From NCBI RefSeq assembly GCF_046244365.1, contig NZ_CP176395.1, positions 3,906,001 to 3,970,000 on the forward strand: a stretch of DNA of 64,000 nucleotides, written 5' to 3'. The notes below the pieces were generated by a model. That model saw nothing but the letters and a program-made list of their open reading frames with translations, had not been told where the DNA came from and made no database searches. Below, piece after piece: positions 48,863 through 56,699 of the stretch. This DNA is from Paenibacillus_V sp046244365 (GTDB lineage: Bacteria > Bacillota > Bacilli > Paenibacillales > NBRC-103111). How positions within the stretch are numbered: the first letter of the stretch is position 1; each line of letters opens with the position of its first letter. The translations under genes were made by a program, and so were the position numbers.

Positions 48863-49551
48863 CGCTAGATATTTTAGTATTCGGCGCACATCCGGACGAT
48901 GCGGAAATCGGGATGGGCGCAACCATCGTCAAGCATACGAAAGCGGGCTACAAGGTCGGCATTTGCGATTTGACGTATGCGGAAATGTCGTCGAACGGGA
49001 CGGTTGAAACCCGTAAGCGGGAGGCAGAAGACGCTTCCCGGATATTGGGGCTCGCCGCCCGAACGAACCTGGGGCTTCCGGACCGCGGACTTTTTGTTTG
49101 TGCGGAGCAGATCGAAGCCATTACGCTCGAGATTCGCAGATGGCGTCCGCGAATCGTATTTGCGCCGTATTGGGAGGATCGTCATCCCGATCACATCTTA
49201 TGCAGCCAGCTTGTCCAGCAAGCGGTGTTCAACGCCAAGCTTCGGAAATATGCTTCGCATACGGAGCCGGTAACGGTTGAACAGACGCTATACTATTTCA
49301 TAAACGATCTGCACGATGCGGATCTGTTGGTCGACGTCAGCGCAGTATATGAGCAGAAGCTGGAGTCGCTGCGCGCTTACCGTACGCAATTCGAGCCCGC
49401 GGGTCAAGGCAACGATTTTGTCTCGACGCCGCTCAACCAGGGCTATGTCGAGAGGGTCGAAGCGCGCGACCGTATGCTCGGCCAGAAGCAGCTCGTTCCC
49501 TATGCGGAAGGGTTCGTGACCAGGCTGCCCTATGTTGTCGACCTATTTTGA
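48859..49551 (+). CDS. bshB1: Bacillithiol biosynthesis deacetylase BshB1
   Basis: 230 residues, PIG-L/LmbE zinc deacetylase. Metal ligands in FGAHPDDAEIGMG (His-x2-Asp at about residue 11) and HPDH near 109. Removes acetyl from N-acetylglucosaminyl-malate. Overlaps mgsA by ATGA and is followed by bshA after 172 bp, the same order as B. subtilis. Confidence 0.95.
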   Translation: MTLDILVFGAHPDDAEIGMGATIVKHTKAGYKVGICDLTYAEMSSNGTVETRKREAEDASRILGLAARTNLGLPDRGLFVCAEQIEAITLEIRRWRPRIVFAPYWEDRHPDHILCSQLVQQAVFNAKLRKYASHTEPVTVEQTLYYFINDLHDADLLVDVSAVYEQKLESLRAYRTQFEPAGQGNDFVSTPLNQGYVERVEARDRMLGQKQLVPYAEGFVTRLPYVVDLF

Positions 49552-49723
49552 CTTCGCACGGCATAAACATAAAAACAAAGTCATTTCGTGGGAGCAGGCA
49601 GGAGCCTCCGATTAATAGGGCCGGCGGTGTATCATGCGGAAATGCTGGCACCTATCGCAGGTTTTCCGGATGAGGCATCCATGCCTCGCTTCACGTTGTG
49701 GGGCTGAAGGGGGAAAGAGCGCT

Positions 49724-50899
49724 TTGAGCGATCGGTTGAAAATCGGCATTACTTGTTACCCGACACTAGGGGGTTCGGGCGTAGTTGCCACGGAGCTCGG
49801 CAAGCTGCTCGCCGAAAAAGGCCACGAGGTTCATTTTATTACGCACAGCATCCCGTTCCGTCTCGGCAAGTTCGATAAAAATATTTATTATCATGAAGTC
49901 GAGGTCAGCGATTATTACGTATTTCGCTATCCGCCCTATGATTTGTCCTTGGCCAGCAAGCTTGCTCAGGTCGCTCAGATGGAGGAGCTCGACTTGCTTC
50001 ACGTACACTATGCGATCCCGCACGCGGTTTGCGCATTGCTGGCCAAGCAGATGGTCGGGGATCATTTGAAGGTCATGACGACGCTTCACGGAACGGACAT
50101 TACGGTACTGGCGCAGGATCACTCGCTTAGCGATCTGATCCGATATGCGATCAACCGCAGCGATGCGGTGACAGCGGTATCGGACGATCTCATTCGCGAA
50201 ACGAGAGAAACGCTTTCTATCGACAGACCGATCGACCTAGTCTATAACTTCGTCGATAAACGGGTCTATTATCCGCGGGAAGTGACGGAGCTCCGCAAAG
50301 AATTTGCGTCGCCCGACGAGAAAATACTGATTCATATTTCGAATTTCCGTCCGGTCAAACGGGTGATGGATGTCATCGATATTTTTGCCAAAGTCAATGA
50401 GAAGGTACCTTCCCGTCTCTTGTTCGTCGGGGAAGGGCCGGAGCTTTCCCGTATATGCAGCACGGTGAAAGAGCTAGGTCTGTCCGACCGGGTTACGTTC
50501 TGCGGCAAGCAGGACGACGTGGCCCAAATCATTTCGCTTGCCGACGCGATGCTGCTGCCTTCGGAGAAGGAGAGCTTCGGCTTGGTTGCTCTTGAGGCGA
50601 TGGCGTGCGGAGTGCCTACGGTCGGATCGGAAGCCGGCGGCATACCTGAGCTGATTACGCACGGCGAAACCGGCTTCTTGGCTCCCATCGGCGACACGGA
50701 TGCGATGGCCGGTTATGTCCTGCAGCTGCTCCAGGACGAAACGATGTATCAGCGCATGAAGCAGGCATGCTTGGATCGCGCCCGATATACGTTCTGCAAC
50801 GACTTGATTACGATGCAGTACGAGAACATTTATTACCGGATTCTCGGCCGGGACATTCCGGAGCAGAACCGGACCTTCGATAAAATGATTTGTCAATAA
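49724..50899 (+). CDS. bshA: N-acetyl-alpha-D-glucosaminyl L-malate synthase BshA
   Basis: 391 residues, GT4 glycosyltransferase, first step of bacillithiol synthesis. LKIGITCYPTLGGSGVVATE is near the start, HYAIPHAVCALLAKQ follows, and the donor site is EKESFGLVALEAMACGVPTV at about 280. TTG 49724 is used because an in-frame extension to ATG 49634 crosses the non-coding gap, and B. subtilis BshA starts at the same point. GGGGGAAAGAG is upstream. Confidence 0.94.
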   Translation: MSDRLKIGITCYPTLGGSGVVATELGKLLAEKGHEVHFITHSIPFRLGKFDKNIYYHEVEVSDYYVFRYPPYDLSLASKLAQVAQMEELDLLHVHYAIPHAVCALLAKQMVGDHLKVMTTLHGTDITVLAQDHSLSDLIRYAINRSDAVTAVSDDLIRETRETLSIDRPIDLVYNFVDKRVYYPREVTELRKEFASPDEKILIHISNFRPVKRVMDVIDIFAKVNEKVPSRLLFVGEGPELSRICSTVKELGLSDRVTFCGKQDDVAQIISLADAMLLPSEKESFGLVALEAMACGVPTVGSEAGGIPELITHGETGFLAPIGDTDAMAGYVLQLLQDETMYQRMKQACLDRARYTFCNDLITMQYENIYYRILGRDIPEQNRTFDKMICQ

Positions 50900-50969
50900 A
50901 AAGGGAACGGTCTTCCATTTCTAAATTTATTAACGGCGTATCCGGGGTGAAAGCAGGAGGGCGGCAGCC

Positions 50970-52301
50970 ATGGATCCACAAAAAGTTGCTTATGCGGTTA
51001 TCGCCCGTCTCGAAGAGGAAGGCTATGAAGCTTACCTGGTTGGCGGCTGCGTCCGCGACATGCTGATGAACCGTCCTGTGAAGGATTATGACGTAGCCAC
51101 CTCCGCACTTCCGGAGCAAGTAATCGCATCGTTTGCCCGCACGATCCCGACCGGTCTTAAGCACGGCACGATTACCGTCGTCATACAAGGCACGCCGGTG
51201 GAAGTGACGACGTTCCGGACGGAATCGAAGTATGAGGATCACCGCAGACCGGCATCCGTTACGTTCGTTCCGAATTTGCGCGAGGATTTGCAGCGCCGGG
51301 ACTTCACGATTAACGCGATCGCCATGGATCGGAACGATCGTTTGATCGATCCGTTCGAAGGGCGGCAAGATATCGGGCGCAAGACAATACGCTGCGTCGG
51401 CGACGCATGGGAACGCTTTGAGGAAGATGCGCTTCGCATGCTGCGCTGTCTGCGTTTTGCATCCAATTACGGGTTCGCGATCGACGATGCGACTTGGCAA
51501 GCGCTGCTTGCGAAAGCCCCTCTGCTCAGGCATATCGCCATGGAACGCGTGGAAGCGGAGCTGACGAAAATGATTGCCGGAGCCGACCCGCTAAGGGCGG
51601 TCCGGCTTCTTCAGCGAAGCGGCTTGCTTCGGCATACGAAAGTTCCGCTCGGTCCACTTGCGGACTGGCTCGCGTCTCAAGTTAATGAAGCAGGCGGTAT
51701 CCCGGATTCATCTGTCCCTGGGGCGCTCTGTTTGCTGCGCTGGACGGAGCTTTCGGGCGAGGTCATGCGCTGGTCTCTGCTATTCGCGGCTGCAGGAGTT
51801 AACCGGGATGACGCTGCTTATGCGATGAAAGGGCTCGTGTTCTCCCGCAGAAGATCCGATCGGATCATTAAGCTGCTGGAGCTGGATCAAGCGGTTGCTT
51901 TGATGGTATATGACCTCTACAACAAGGGGGCGGCGGAAGTCGACATGCATAGCGATCCGTTCAAAAGACTTGTTCTTCCTTTCGGGAAAGGCTGCGCTTC
52001 GGACTGGCTCAGACTGCAAACGCTGCTGCTTCCCGATCGCGACGAACGGCTTCGCGGACTTTACGAAGCGATTACGGATCATGGAGCCGGATGGCTGGAG
52101 GAAATGCCGATTTGGGAGCGGACGCAGCTGGCCGTAACCGGAGCGGAGGTTGCCGAAGCGTTCTCGCGCGAAGCGGGTCCATGGACGGCCAAGGTGCTGG
52201 ACAGGCTACTGGCAGATACGGCGCTATGCAAGACGGCTAACGAGAAAAACAAGCTTTTGGAGCTGGCCGAACATTACGGTAAAGAGTTGGAGATGCGATG
52301 A
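50970..52301 (+). CDS. cca: CCA tRNA nucleotidyltransferase
   Basis: 443 residues. Adds or repairs the tRNA 3' CCA end. LVGGCVRDMLMNRPVKDYDV at about residue 23 holds the G-G and D-x-D, RRDFTINAIAMD is at about 110, and EEDALRMLRCLRFASNYGF at about 150 is the nucleotide-recognition helix region. The C-terminal third is more variable. The stop overlaps birA by four bases. Confidence 0.96.
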   Translation: MDPQKVAYAVIARLEEEGYEAYLVGGCVRDMLMNRPVKDYDVATSALPEQVIASFARTIPTGLKHGTITVVIQGTPVEVTTFRTESKYEDHRRPASVTFVPNLREDLQRRDFTINAIAMDRNDRLIDPFEGRQDIGRKTIRCVGDAWERFEEDALRMLRCLRFASNYGFAIDDATWQALLAKAPLLRHIAMERVEAELTKMIAGADPLRAVRLLQRSGLLRHTKVPLGPLADWLASQVNEAGGIPDSSVPGALCLLRWTELSGEVMRWSLLFAAAGVNRDDAAYAMKGLVFSRRRSDRIIKLLELDQAVALMVYDLYNKGAAEVDMHSDPFKRLVLPFGKGCASDWLRLQTLLLPDRDERLRGLYEAITDHGAGWLEEMPIWERTQLAVTGAEVAEAFSREAGPWTAKVLDRLLADTALCKTANEKNKLLELAEHYGKELEMR

Positions 52302-53263
52302 ACGAGCGGATAGTTCAGCTATTTAAACAAAGCAAGGGCGCTTTCCTGTCTGGCGAACAGCTCAGCAAGGAGCTGCAATGCAGCAGGACGGCCGTATGGA
52401 AGCATATACAAGCTCTCCGTAAGGAAGGCTTCGAATTCGAGGCCGTACCGAAGCTGGGTTACCGGTTATTGCAGGAGCCGGAGCGGATCGATCATGCTTC
52501 GCTACTGGCCGGTCTGAAGACGCGCGTATTGGGACAGTCGATCAAGCTGTTCGACGAGGTCGATTCCACGAATAATATCGCGCATGATCTCGTACAAAAG
52601 GGCGCGGGTGAAGGGACTCTCGTTATAGCGGAACAGCAGACCAAGGGCCGCGGCCGCATGGGGCGCGTTTGGCTGTCGCCGAAAGGCAAGGGCATATGGA
52701 TGAGCATCGTGCTGAAGCCCGATATTCCTCTTCCGTTCACGCCTCAGCTTACGCTGCTTGTAGCCGTCGCGCTATGCAGAACGATACGGAAGCTGACGCC
52801 CGACGTTGGCATCAAGTGGCCGAACGATCTTCTGATCCGAGGCAAAAAAATAAGCGGTATCCTTCTAGAATCGAGCGCAGAGGATGAACGTCTCAATTAT
52901 GTCATCGTCGGCGTCGGGATCAGCGCGAATCTGAAGGAAGAGGATTATCCGGACGAGCTGCGCGAGAAGGCGACTTCGCTGCTGCTGGAAACCGGGCAGC
53001 CGATCGACCGTGTAGCCATGGTCTGCGATTTTTTGCAGCAGTTGGAAGAGCTTTACGATTTATACCGTTCCCAAGGCTTTGCGCCGATTCGGCTGTTGTG
53101 GGAAGCGTTAACCGTGACGCTTCAGCGTAAGGTAACGATTCAAACCGCACAGGGACCGGAAGAAGGCACGGCCGAATCGATTGACGATATGGGTGCCCTT
53201 CTGGTGAGGACGCCTGACGGGCGAATGGTAAAGTTTTTTTCGGGGGATATCGGGCAACCTTGA
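52298..53263 (+). CDS. birA: Biotin operon repressor / biotin-protein ligase
   Basis: 321 residues. N-terminal winged helix (about 1-65: LSKELQCSRTAVWKHIQALR) and a ligase domain with FDEVDSTNNIAH at about 85, the biotinyl-AMP loop KGRGRMGRVWLSPKGKGIWM at about 111, KWPNDLLI at about 170 and a C-terminal SH3-like domain. Attaches biotin to carboxylases and can repress biotin genes. Coupled to cca as in B. subtilis. Confidence 0.96.
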   Translation: MNERIVQLFKQSKGAFLSGEQLSKELQCSRTAVWKHIQALRKEGFEFEAVPKLGYRLLQEPERIDHASLLAGLKTRVLGQSIKLFDEVDSTNNIAHDLVQKGAGEGTLVIAEQQTKGRGRMGRVWLSPKGKGIWMSIVLKPDIPLPFTPQLTLLVAVALCRTIRKLTPDVGIKWPNDLLIRGKKISGILLESSAEDERLNYVIVGVGISANLKEEDYPDELREKATSLLLETGQPIDRVAMVCDFLQQLEELYDLYRSQGFAPIRLLWEALTVTLQRKVTIQTAQGPEEGTAESIDDMGALLVRTPDGRMVKFFSGDIGQP

Positions 53264-53313
53264 TGCAACAAGGGCGAAAAGAACATAAAATCGTGTAGTT
53301 TTAGCGCAAATTA

Positions 53314-53322
53314 TGGTATACT
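53314..53322 (+). promoter_or_regulatory. Extended -10 promoter of the panB leader RNA
   Basis: TGGTATACT is an extended -10 that differs from consensus by one base; the -35 is weak. Start near 53328. Confidence 0.55.
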
Positions 53323-53327
53323 TGGGG

Positions 53328-53523
53328 AAGAGGTGGCATCCTTAGGAGCTGCACTCTTCACAAGGCCATGAACGTTAGCTTTCGGGTTAGGTAAGAACAA
53401 TACTTTAATGCGACGATGTCGGATTCTGCTCTGAGCCGTAAGGACCGAGACAGAAGGAACATACGCGATACAGAACCTTTGTATTTCGTAACCTTTTAGT
53501 CTGGGACTAGAAGGTTTTTTGAT
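53328..53523 (+). ncRNA. Structured terminator-ending RNA upstream of panBCD
   Basis: About 195 nt with successive foldable segments: GAAGAG / CTCTTC (53327-53358) enclosing TCC-TTA-GGA; a long rod with TTCTG / CAGAA and ATGT / ACAT around 53420-53465; ATACA / TGTAT; then the terminator AACCTTtTAGTC / GACTAgAAGGTT with TTTTTT at 53518. No open frame of note. It does not show the T-box, SAM, FMN, M-box or c-di-AMP conserved blocks. Either a riboswitch-like leader for pantothenate genes or an independent RNA. Confidence 0.6.
53488..53521 (+). terminator. Intrinsic terminator of the panB leader RNA
   Basis: The 12-bp stem AACCTTTTAGTC / GACTAGAAGGTT (one mismatch) with a TGG loop, followed by TTTT. 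It lies about 155 bases before panB. Confidence 0.88.
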
Positions 53524-53676
53524 GTTCCAGGCTGCTGTGCGGGGCAAATTCTACCGGTGAGAGACATCCCTGAATGGTTGGAAGCAGACTTCATTTACGG
53601 GGAATTTGACCGTTCTCTTTAAACCGCGAGGAAAATGCGCACACTCAAAGTAGACGACCGCAAGGAGGAGCGAACC

Positions 53677-54543
53677 ATGGAACAACGTAAGCCTATCACC
53701 ACCATTCGTATGAAAAAGATGAAACAGGAAAGCGTGCCGATCTCCGTAGTCACCGCCTATGACTATCCGTCGGCAAAGCTCGCGGAAGAGGCGGGAGTAG
53801 ACGTCATTCTCGTCGGCGACTCTCTAGGCAATGTCGTGCTGGGTTACGAATCGACGCTTCCCGTCACGATCGACGATATGGTGTATCATACGCGTGCGGT
53901 AACGCGCGCCGTTACCACGAGCTTCGTCGTTGCCGATATGCCGTTTAATACGTATCACGGCTCGATTGATACGACCTTGCGTCATGCGGGCATGCTTATG
54001 CAGGAAGGAAGAGCCAAAGCGATCAAAATGGAAGGCGGCAAAGAAATCGCCGGTGCCGTGGCGGCCTGTGTCTCTGCAGGGATTCCGGTAATGGGGCATC
54101 TCGGCTTGACGCCTCAATCCGTTTATCAGATCGGGGGTTACTTGATTCAAGGCAAAACCGAGCAGCAGGCTCAAAAGCTGCTTGACGATGCGAAGGCTCT
54201 GGAAGAAGCCGGCGCTTTCTCGGTCGTGCTTGAGCTAGTAACGGACGAAGTGGCGGCATACATTACTTCCCGGCTTTCGATTCCGACTATCGGCATCGGG
54301 GCCGGAGCCGGCTGCGACGGACAAGTGCTCGTATTTCATGATTTGCTGCAATACGGCTCGGATTCGGCTCCCAAAAAGTTCGTCAAAACCTACGCCAATA
54401 TCGGGGAACATATACGTAACGGACTCGCAGAGTATGTGAAGGATGTTAAAGCCAGACAATTTCCAGCCGAGGAGCATACGTTCAAAGGCGGCGGTTCGAT
54501 CGTCGGCCAGCTATACGGAACGCCCGCCGGAAGAGGAAATTAA
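53677..54543 (+). CDS. panB: 3-methyl-2-oxobutanoate hydroxymethyltransferase
   Basis: 288 residues, TIM barrel. First committed step of pantothenate synthesis. VTAYDYPSAKLAEEAGVDVI near the start, VGDSLGNVVLGYESTLPVT at about 48, ADMPFNTY at about 88, KMEGG at about 117 and IGIGAGAGCDGQVLVFHDL at about 206. ATG 53677 follows AAGGAGGAG. First of panB-panC-panD with gaps of 13-18 bases. Confidence 0.97.
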   Translation: MEQRKPITTIRMKKMKQESVPISVVTAYDYPSAKLAEEAGVDVILVGDSLGNVVLGYESTLPVTIDDMVYHTRAVTRAVTTSFVVADMPFNTYHGSIDTTLRHAGMLMQEGRAKAIKMEGGKEIAGAVAACVSAGIPVMGHLGLTPQSVYQIGGYLIQGKTEQQAQKLLDDAKALEEAGAFSVVLELVTDEVAAYITSRLSIPTIGIGAGAGCDGQVLVFHDLLQYGSDSAPKKFVKTYANIGEHIRNGLAEYVKDVKARQFPAEEHTFKGGGSIVGQLYGTPAGRGN

Positions 54544-54561
54544 CGAAACGGAGTGGACGGG

Positions 54562-55464
54562 ATGGATGTCTTGACAACAATCGAGGAAATGCGCGATGCG
54601 CTGGAACTTCGCCGCGTGAAGCCGCTCGGTGCCAATAAGTTAGGAAGAATCGGCTTTGTGCCGACGATGGGTTTTCTTCACGATGGTCATGCCAGCTTGC
54701 TGAAGCGGGCCAAACAGGAGTGCGACGTCGTCGTGTTGAGTATTTTCGTCAACCCGCTTCAATTCGGTCCGAACGAGGATTTCGAACGCTATCCGCGCGA
54801 CGAAGAGCGCGATAAAGCGGTAGCGCACCGGGAAGGCGCCGACTTTATCTTTATGCCGTCCGTAGAGCAAATGTATCCGCAGCCGATCCGGACGAACGTC
54901 TCGGTCAGCGGGGTTACGGAAAAGCTCTGCGGCGCATCGCGTCCGGGGCATTTTGACGGGGTCGCCACTGTGGTGAGCAAGTTGTTTAACATTGTCCAGC
55001 CCGATCGCGCTTATTTCGGCATGAAGGATGCCCAGCAGGTAGCCGTCGTGCAGCAAATGGCAAACGATCTGAATATGCGCGTAACGATCGTGCCTTGTCC
55101 GACGCTTCGGGAAGCGGACGGTCTTGCGATGAGCTCGCGCAATGTGTATTTATCGGCCGAGGAGCGGGAACAAGCGTTAGTGCTCTCTCAATCGCTTGAC
55201 TTCGCTGAGAAATGGTGCGATGAACCGGGCATCGAAAGCGGCGATTTGCTACGGCGCGTACGAAGCCATATCGAAGCGGCTCCGCTAGCCGTCATCGATT
55301 ATGTGGAGCTGCTCTCGTACCCTTCCCTCGTTAGTCCCGCGGAATGGAACGAGCAGGGAATCAGGGATGATCGTATGCTGCTTGCTCTCGCTGTCAAATT
55401 CGGGAAAACGAGGCTGATCGACAATCGGCTTTTGCCCATTAATCAATCATGGATAAATCGCTAA
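54562..55464 (+). CDS. panC: Pantothenate synthetase (pantoate--beta-alanine ligase)
   Basis: 300 residues. Joins pantoate and beta-alanine with ATP. HIGH-type FVPTMGFLHDGHASLLKRA at about residue 33, FVNPLQFGPNEDFERYPR at about 62, VVSKLFNIVQPDRAYFGMKD at about 140 and READGLAMSSRNVYL (KMSKS-like) at about 185. ATG 54562 is preferred over an in-frame GTG at 54553 that lies in the ribosome site. Confidence 0.96.
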   Translation: MDVLTTIEEMRDALELRRVKPLGANKLGRIGFVPTMGFLHDGHASLLKRAKQECDVVVLSIFVNPLQFGPNEDFERYPRDEERDKAVAHREGADFIFMPSVEQMYPQPIRTNVSVSGVTEKLCGASRPGHFDGVATVVSKLFNIVQPDRAYFGMKDAQQVAVVQQMANDLNMRVTIVPCPTLREADGLAMSSRNVYLSAEEREQALVLSQSLDFAEKWCDEPGIESGDLLRRVRSHIEAAPLAVIDYVELLSYPSLVSPAEWNEQGIRDDRMLLALAVKFGKTRLIDNRLLPINQSWINR

Positions 55465-55477
55465 AGGAGGCGGGCAT

Positions 55478-55861
55478 ATGTTCCGAACGATGATGAAAGG
55501 GAAGCTGCACCGGGCTACGGTGACCGAAGCAAACCTCAATTACATCGGCAGTATTACCATAGACGAGGATCTTATCGATTATGTCGATATGCTGCCTAAC
55601 GAGAAGGTGCAGATCGTCAACAACAATAACGGAGCAAGGCTGGAAACCTATATTATACCGGGCCCTCGCGGCTCCGGCGTCATATGCTTAAACGGTGCGG
55701 CTGCACGTCTTGTTCAACCGGGCGATAACGTCATTATTATTTCATACGCGCTCATGACCGACGAACATGCTCGTACGTACACGCCGAAAATCGCTTTGCT
55801 CGACGAGAAAAACAAGATCGTCGCTTCGCTAAGCGCAGAGCCGCATTCCACAGTCGTGTAA
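55478..55861 (+). CDS. panD: Aspartate 1-decarboxylase
   Basis: 127 residues, pyruvoyl enzyme that makes beta-alanine. The self-cleavage site Gly24-Ser25 is in NYIGSITIDEDL; KGKLHRATVTEA supplies Lys9; the catalytic Tyr region NGARLETYIIPGPRGSGVIC and NGAAARLVQPGD follow. AAAGGAGG precedes ATG. Completes panBCD. Confidence 0.97.
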   Translation: MFRTMMKGKLHRATVTEANLNYIGSITIDEDLIDYVDMLPNEKVQIVNNNNGARLETYIIPGPRGSGVICLNGAAARLVQPGDNVIIISYALMTDEHARTYTPKIALLDEKNKIVASLSAEPHSTVV

Positions 55862-55964
55862 GACATGTTTTCCAGCGAATTGCAGAATGAAACGCGCCTC
55901 CTTGACAAACAATGAGTGTGAACCGGGAGCAGGGACATACTCCGTGTGCAAGGTGGGATGATAC

Positions 55965-56579
55965 GTGTTCAAACAGTTATTTTCGACGATGAACGATGTG
56001 CTTGAGGAAATTGCAGGGCGATACCCGCTTGCCGAAGACAACGAACGCAAGGATTTGGACGACCAACTGGCCACATTAAAGTCGATGAGCGACGTGTGCA
56101 TTGAAGAATGGCTTCTGTTCGAGGAGAAAATGGGCAAGCTGCTTTACCCGGCGAAAGCTCAGCCCGACGTTCCCGCCTGTGTCGCGACGCTGCTGCCGGC
56201 GGCCGTTCAGGATGACGAAGCCAACGAATCGTTTGCACGCGGGCAAGGCTATTACAAGCTTTACATGTTTCCCCAAGCCGTAGACGAATTCCAAAAGCTC
56301 GTCGAGCAGCAGCCGGATTTTTTACTCGCCCGCATTTATTTGGCTATGGGATATTTGCGGCTCGGCGATTATGGAGAAGCGTACCGGCACTTTCAATTTC
56401 TGCTGCCGCTCACCGACAACACGAAAATCAAAGCGATTTCTTACAATGCAATGGGCTGCATTCATGCGCATAATCAGAATATGGATAAGGCTTACGAGTA
56501 CTTCAAAATGGCTTACCGTTCCGATCCGACTTGCGTCGACGACGCCTTTCAACTGGTGGGTTGGTCAAAAAGACAGTAA
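55965..56579 (+). CDS. Tetratricopeptide repeat protein
   Basis: 204 residues. A helical N-terminal part (about 1-80), then TPR motifs at about 90-122 (GYYKLYMFPQAVDEFQKLVE), 124-157 (MGYLRLGDYGEAYRHFQFLL) and 160-190 (MGCIHAHNQNMDKAYEYFKM). Starts with GTG after AAGGTGGG. Soluble adaptor of unknown partner. It lies between panD and dinG, where B. subtilis has no such gene. Confidence 0.72.
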   Translation: MFKQLFSTMNDVLEEIAGRYPLAEDNERKDLDDQLATLKSMSDVCIEEWLLFEEKMGKLLYPAKAQPDVPACVATLLPAAVQDDEANESFARGQGYYKLYMFPQAVDEFQKLVEQQPDFLLARIYLAMGYLRLGDYGEAYRHFQFLLPLTDNTKIKAISYNAMGCIHAHNQNMDKAYEYFKMAYRSDPTCVDDAFQLVGWSKRQ

Positions 56580-56699
56580 ATTTCCGAAAACTGCTCCTTT
56601 CCTTTCCTCTTCAATGTCTGGTATGCTAAGGGATAGACTCATGCATCCAAACAGCTTCCGAGCGAAGCCTTGATATAGAAGAAGGGACTGGAATACGGA

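Noticed and set aside
53328..53523. T-box or other known riboswitch
   Set aside because: No AGGGTGGNACCGCG antiterminator block, specifier loop or conserved cores of common riboswitches could be found by eye.
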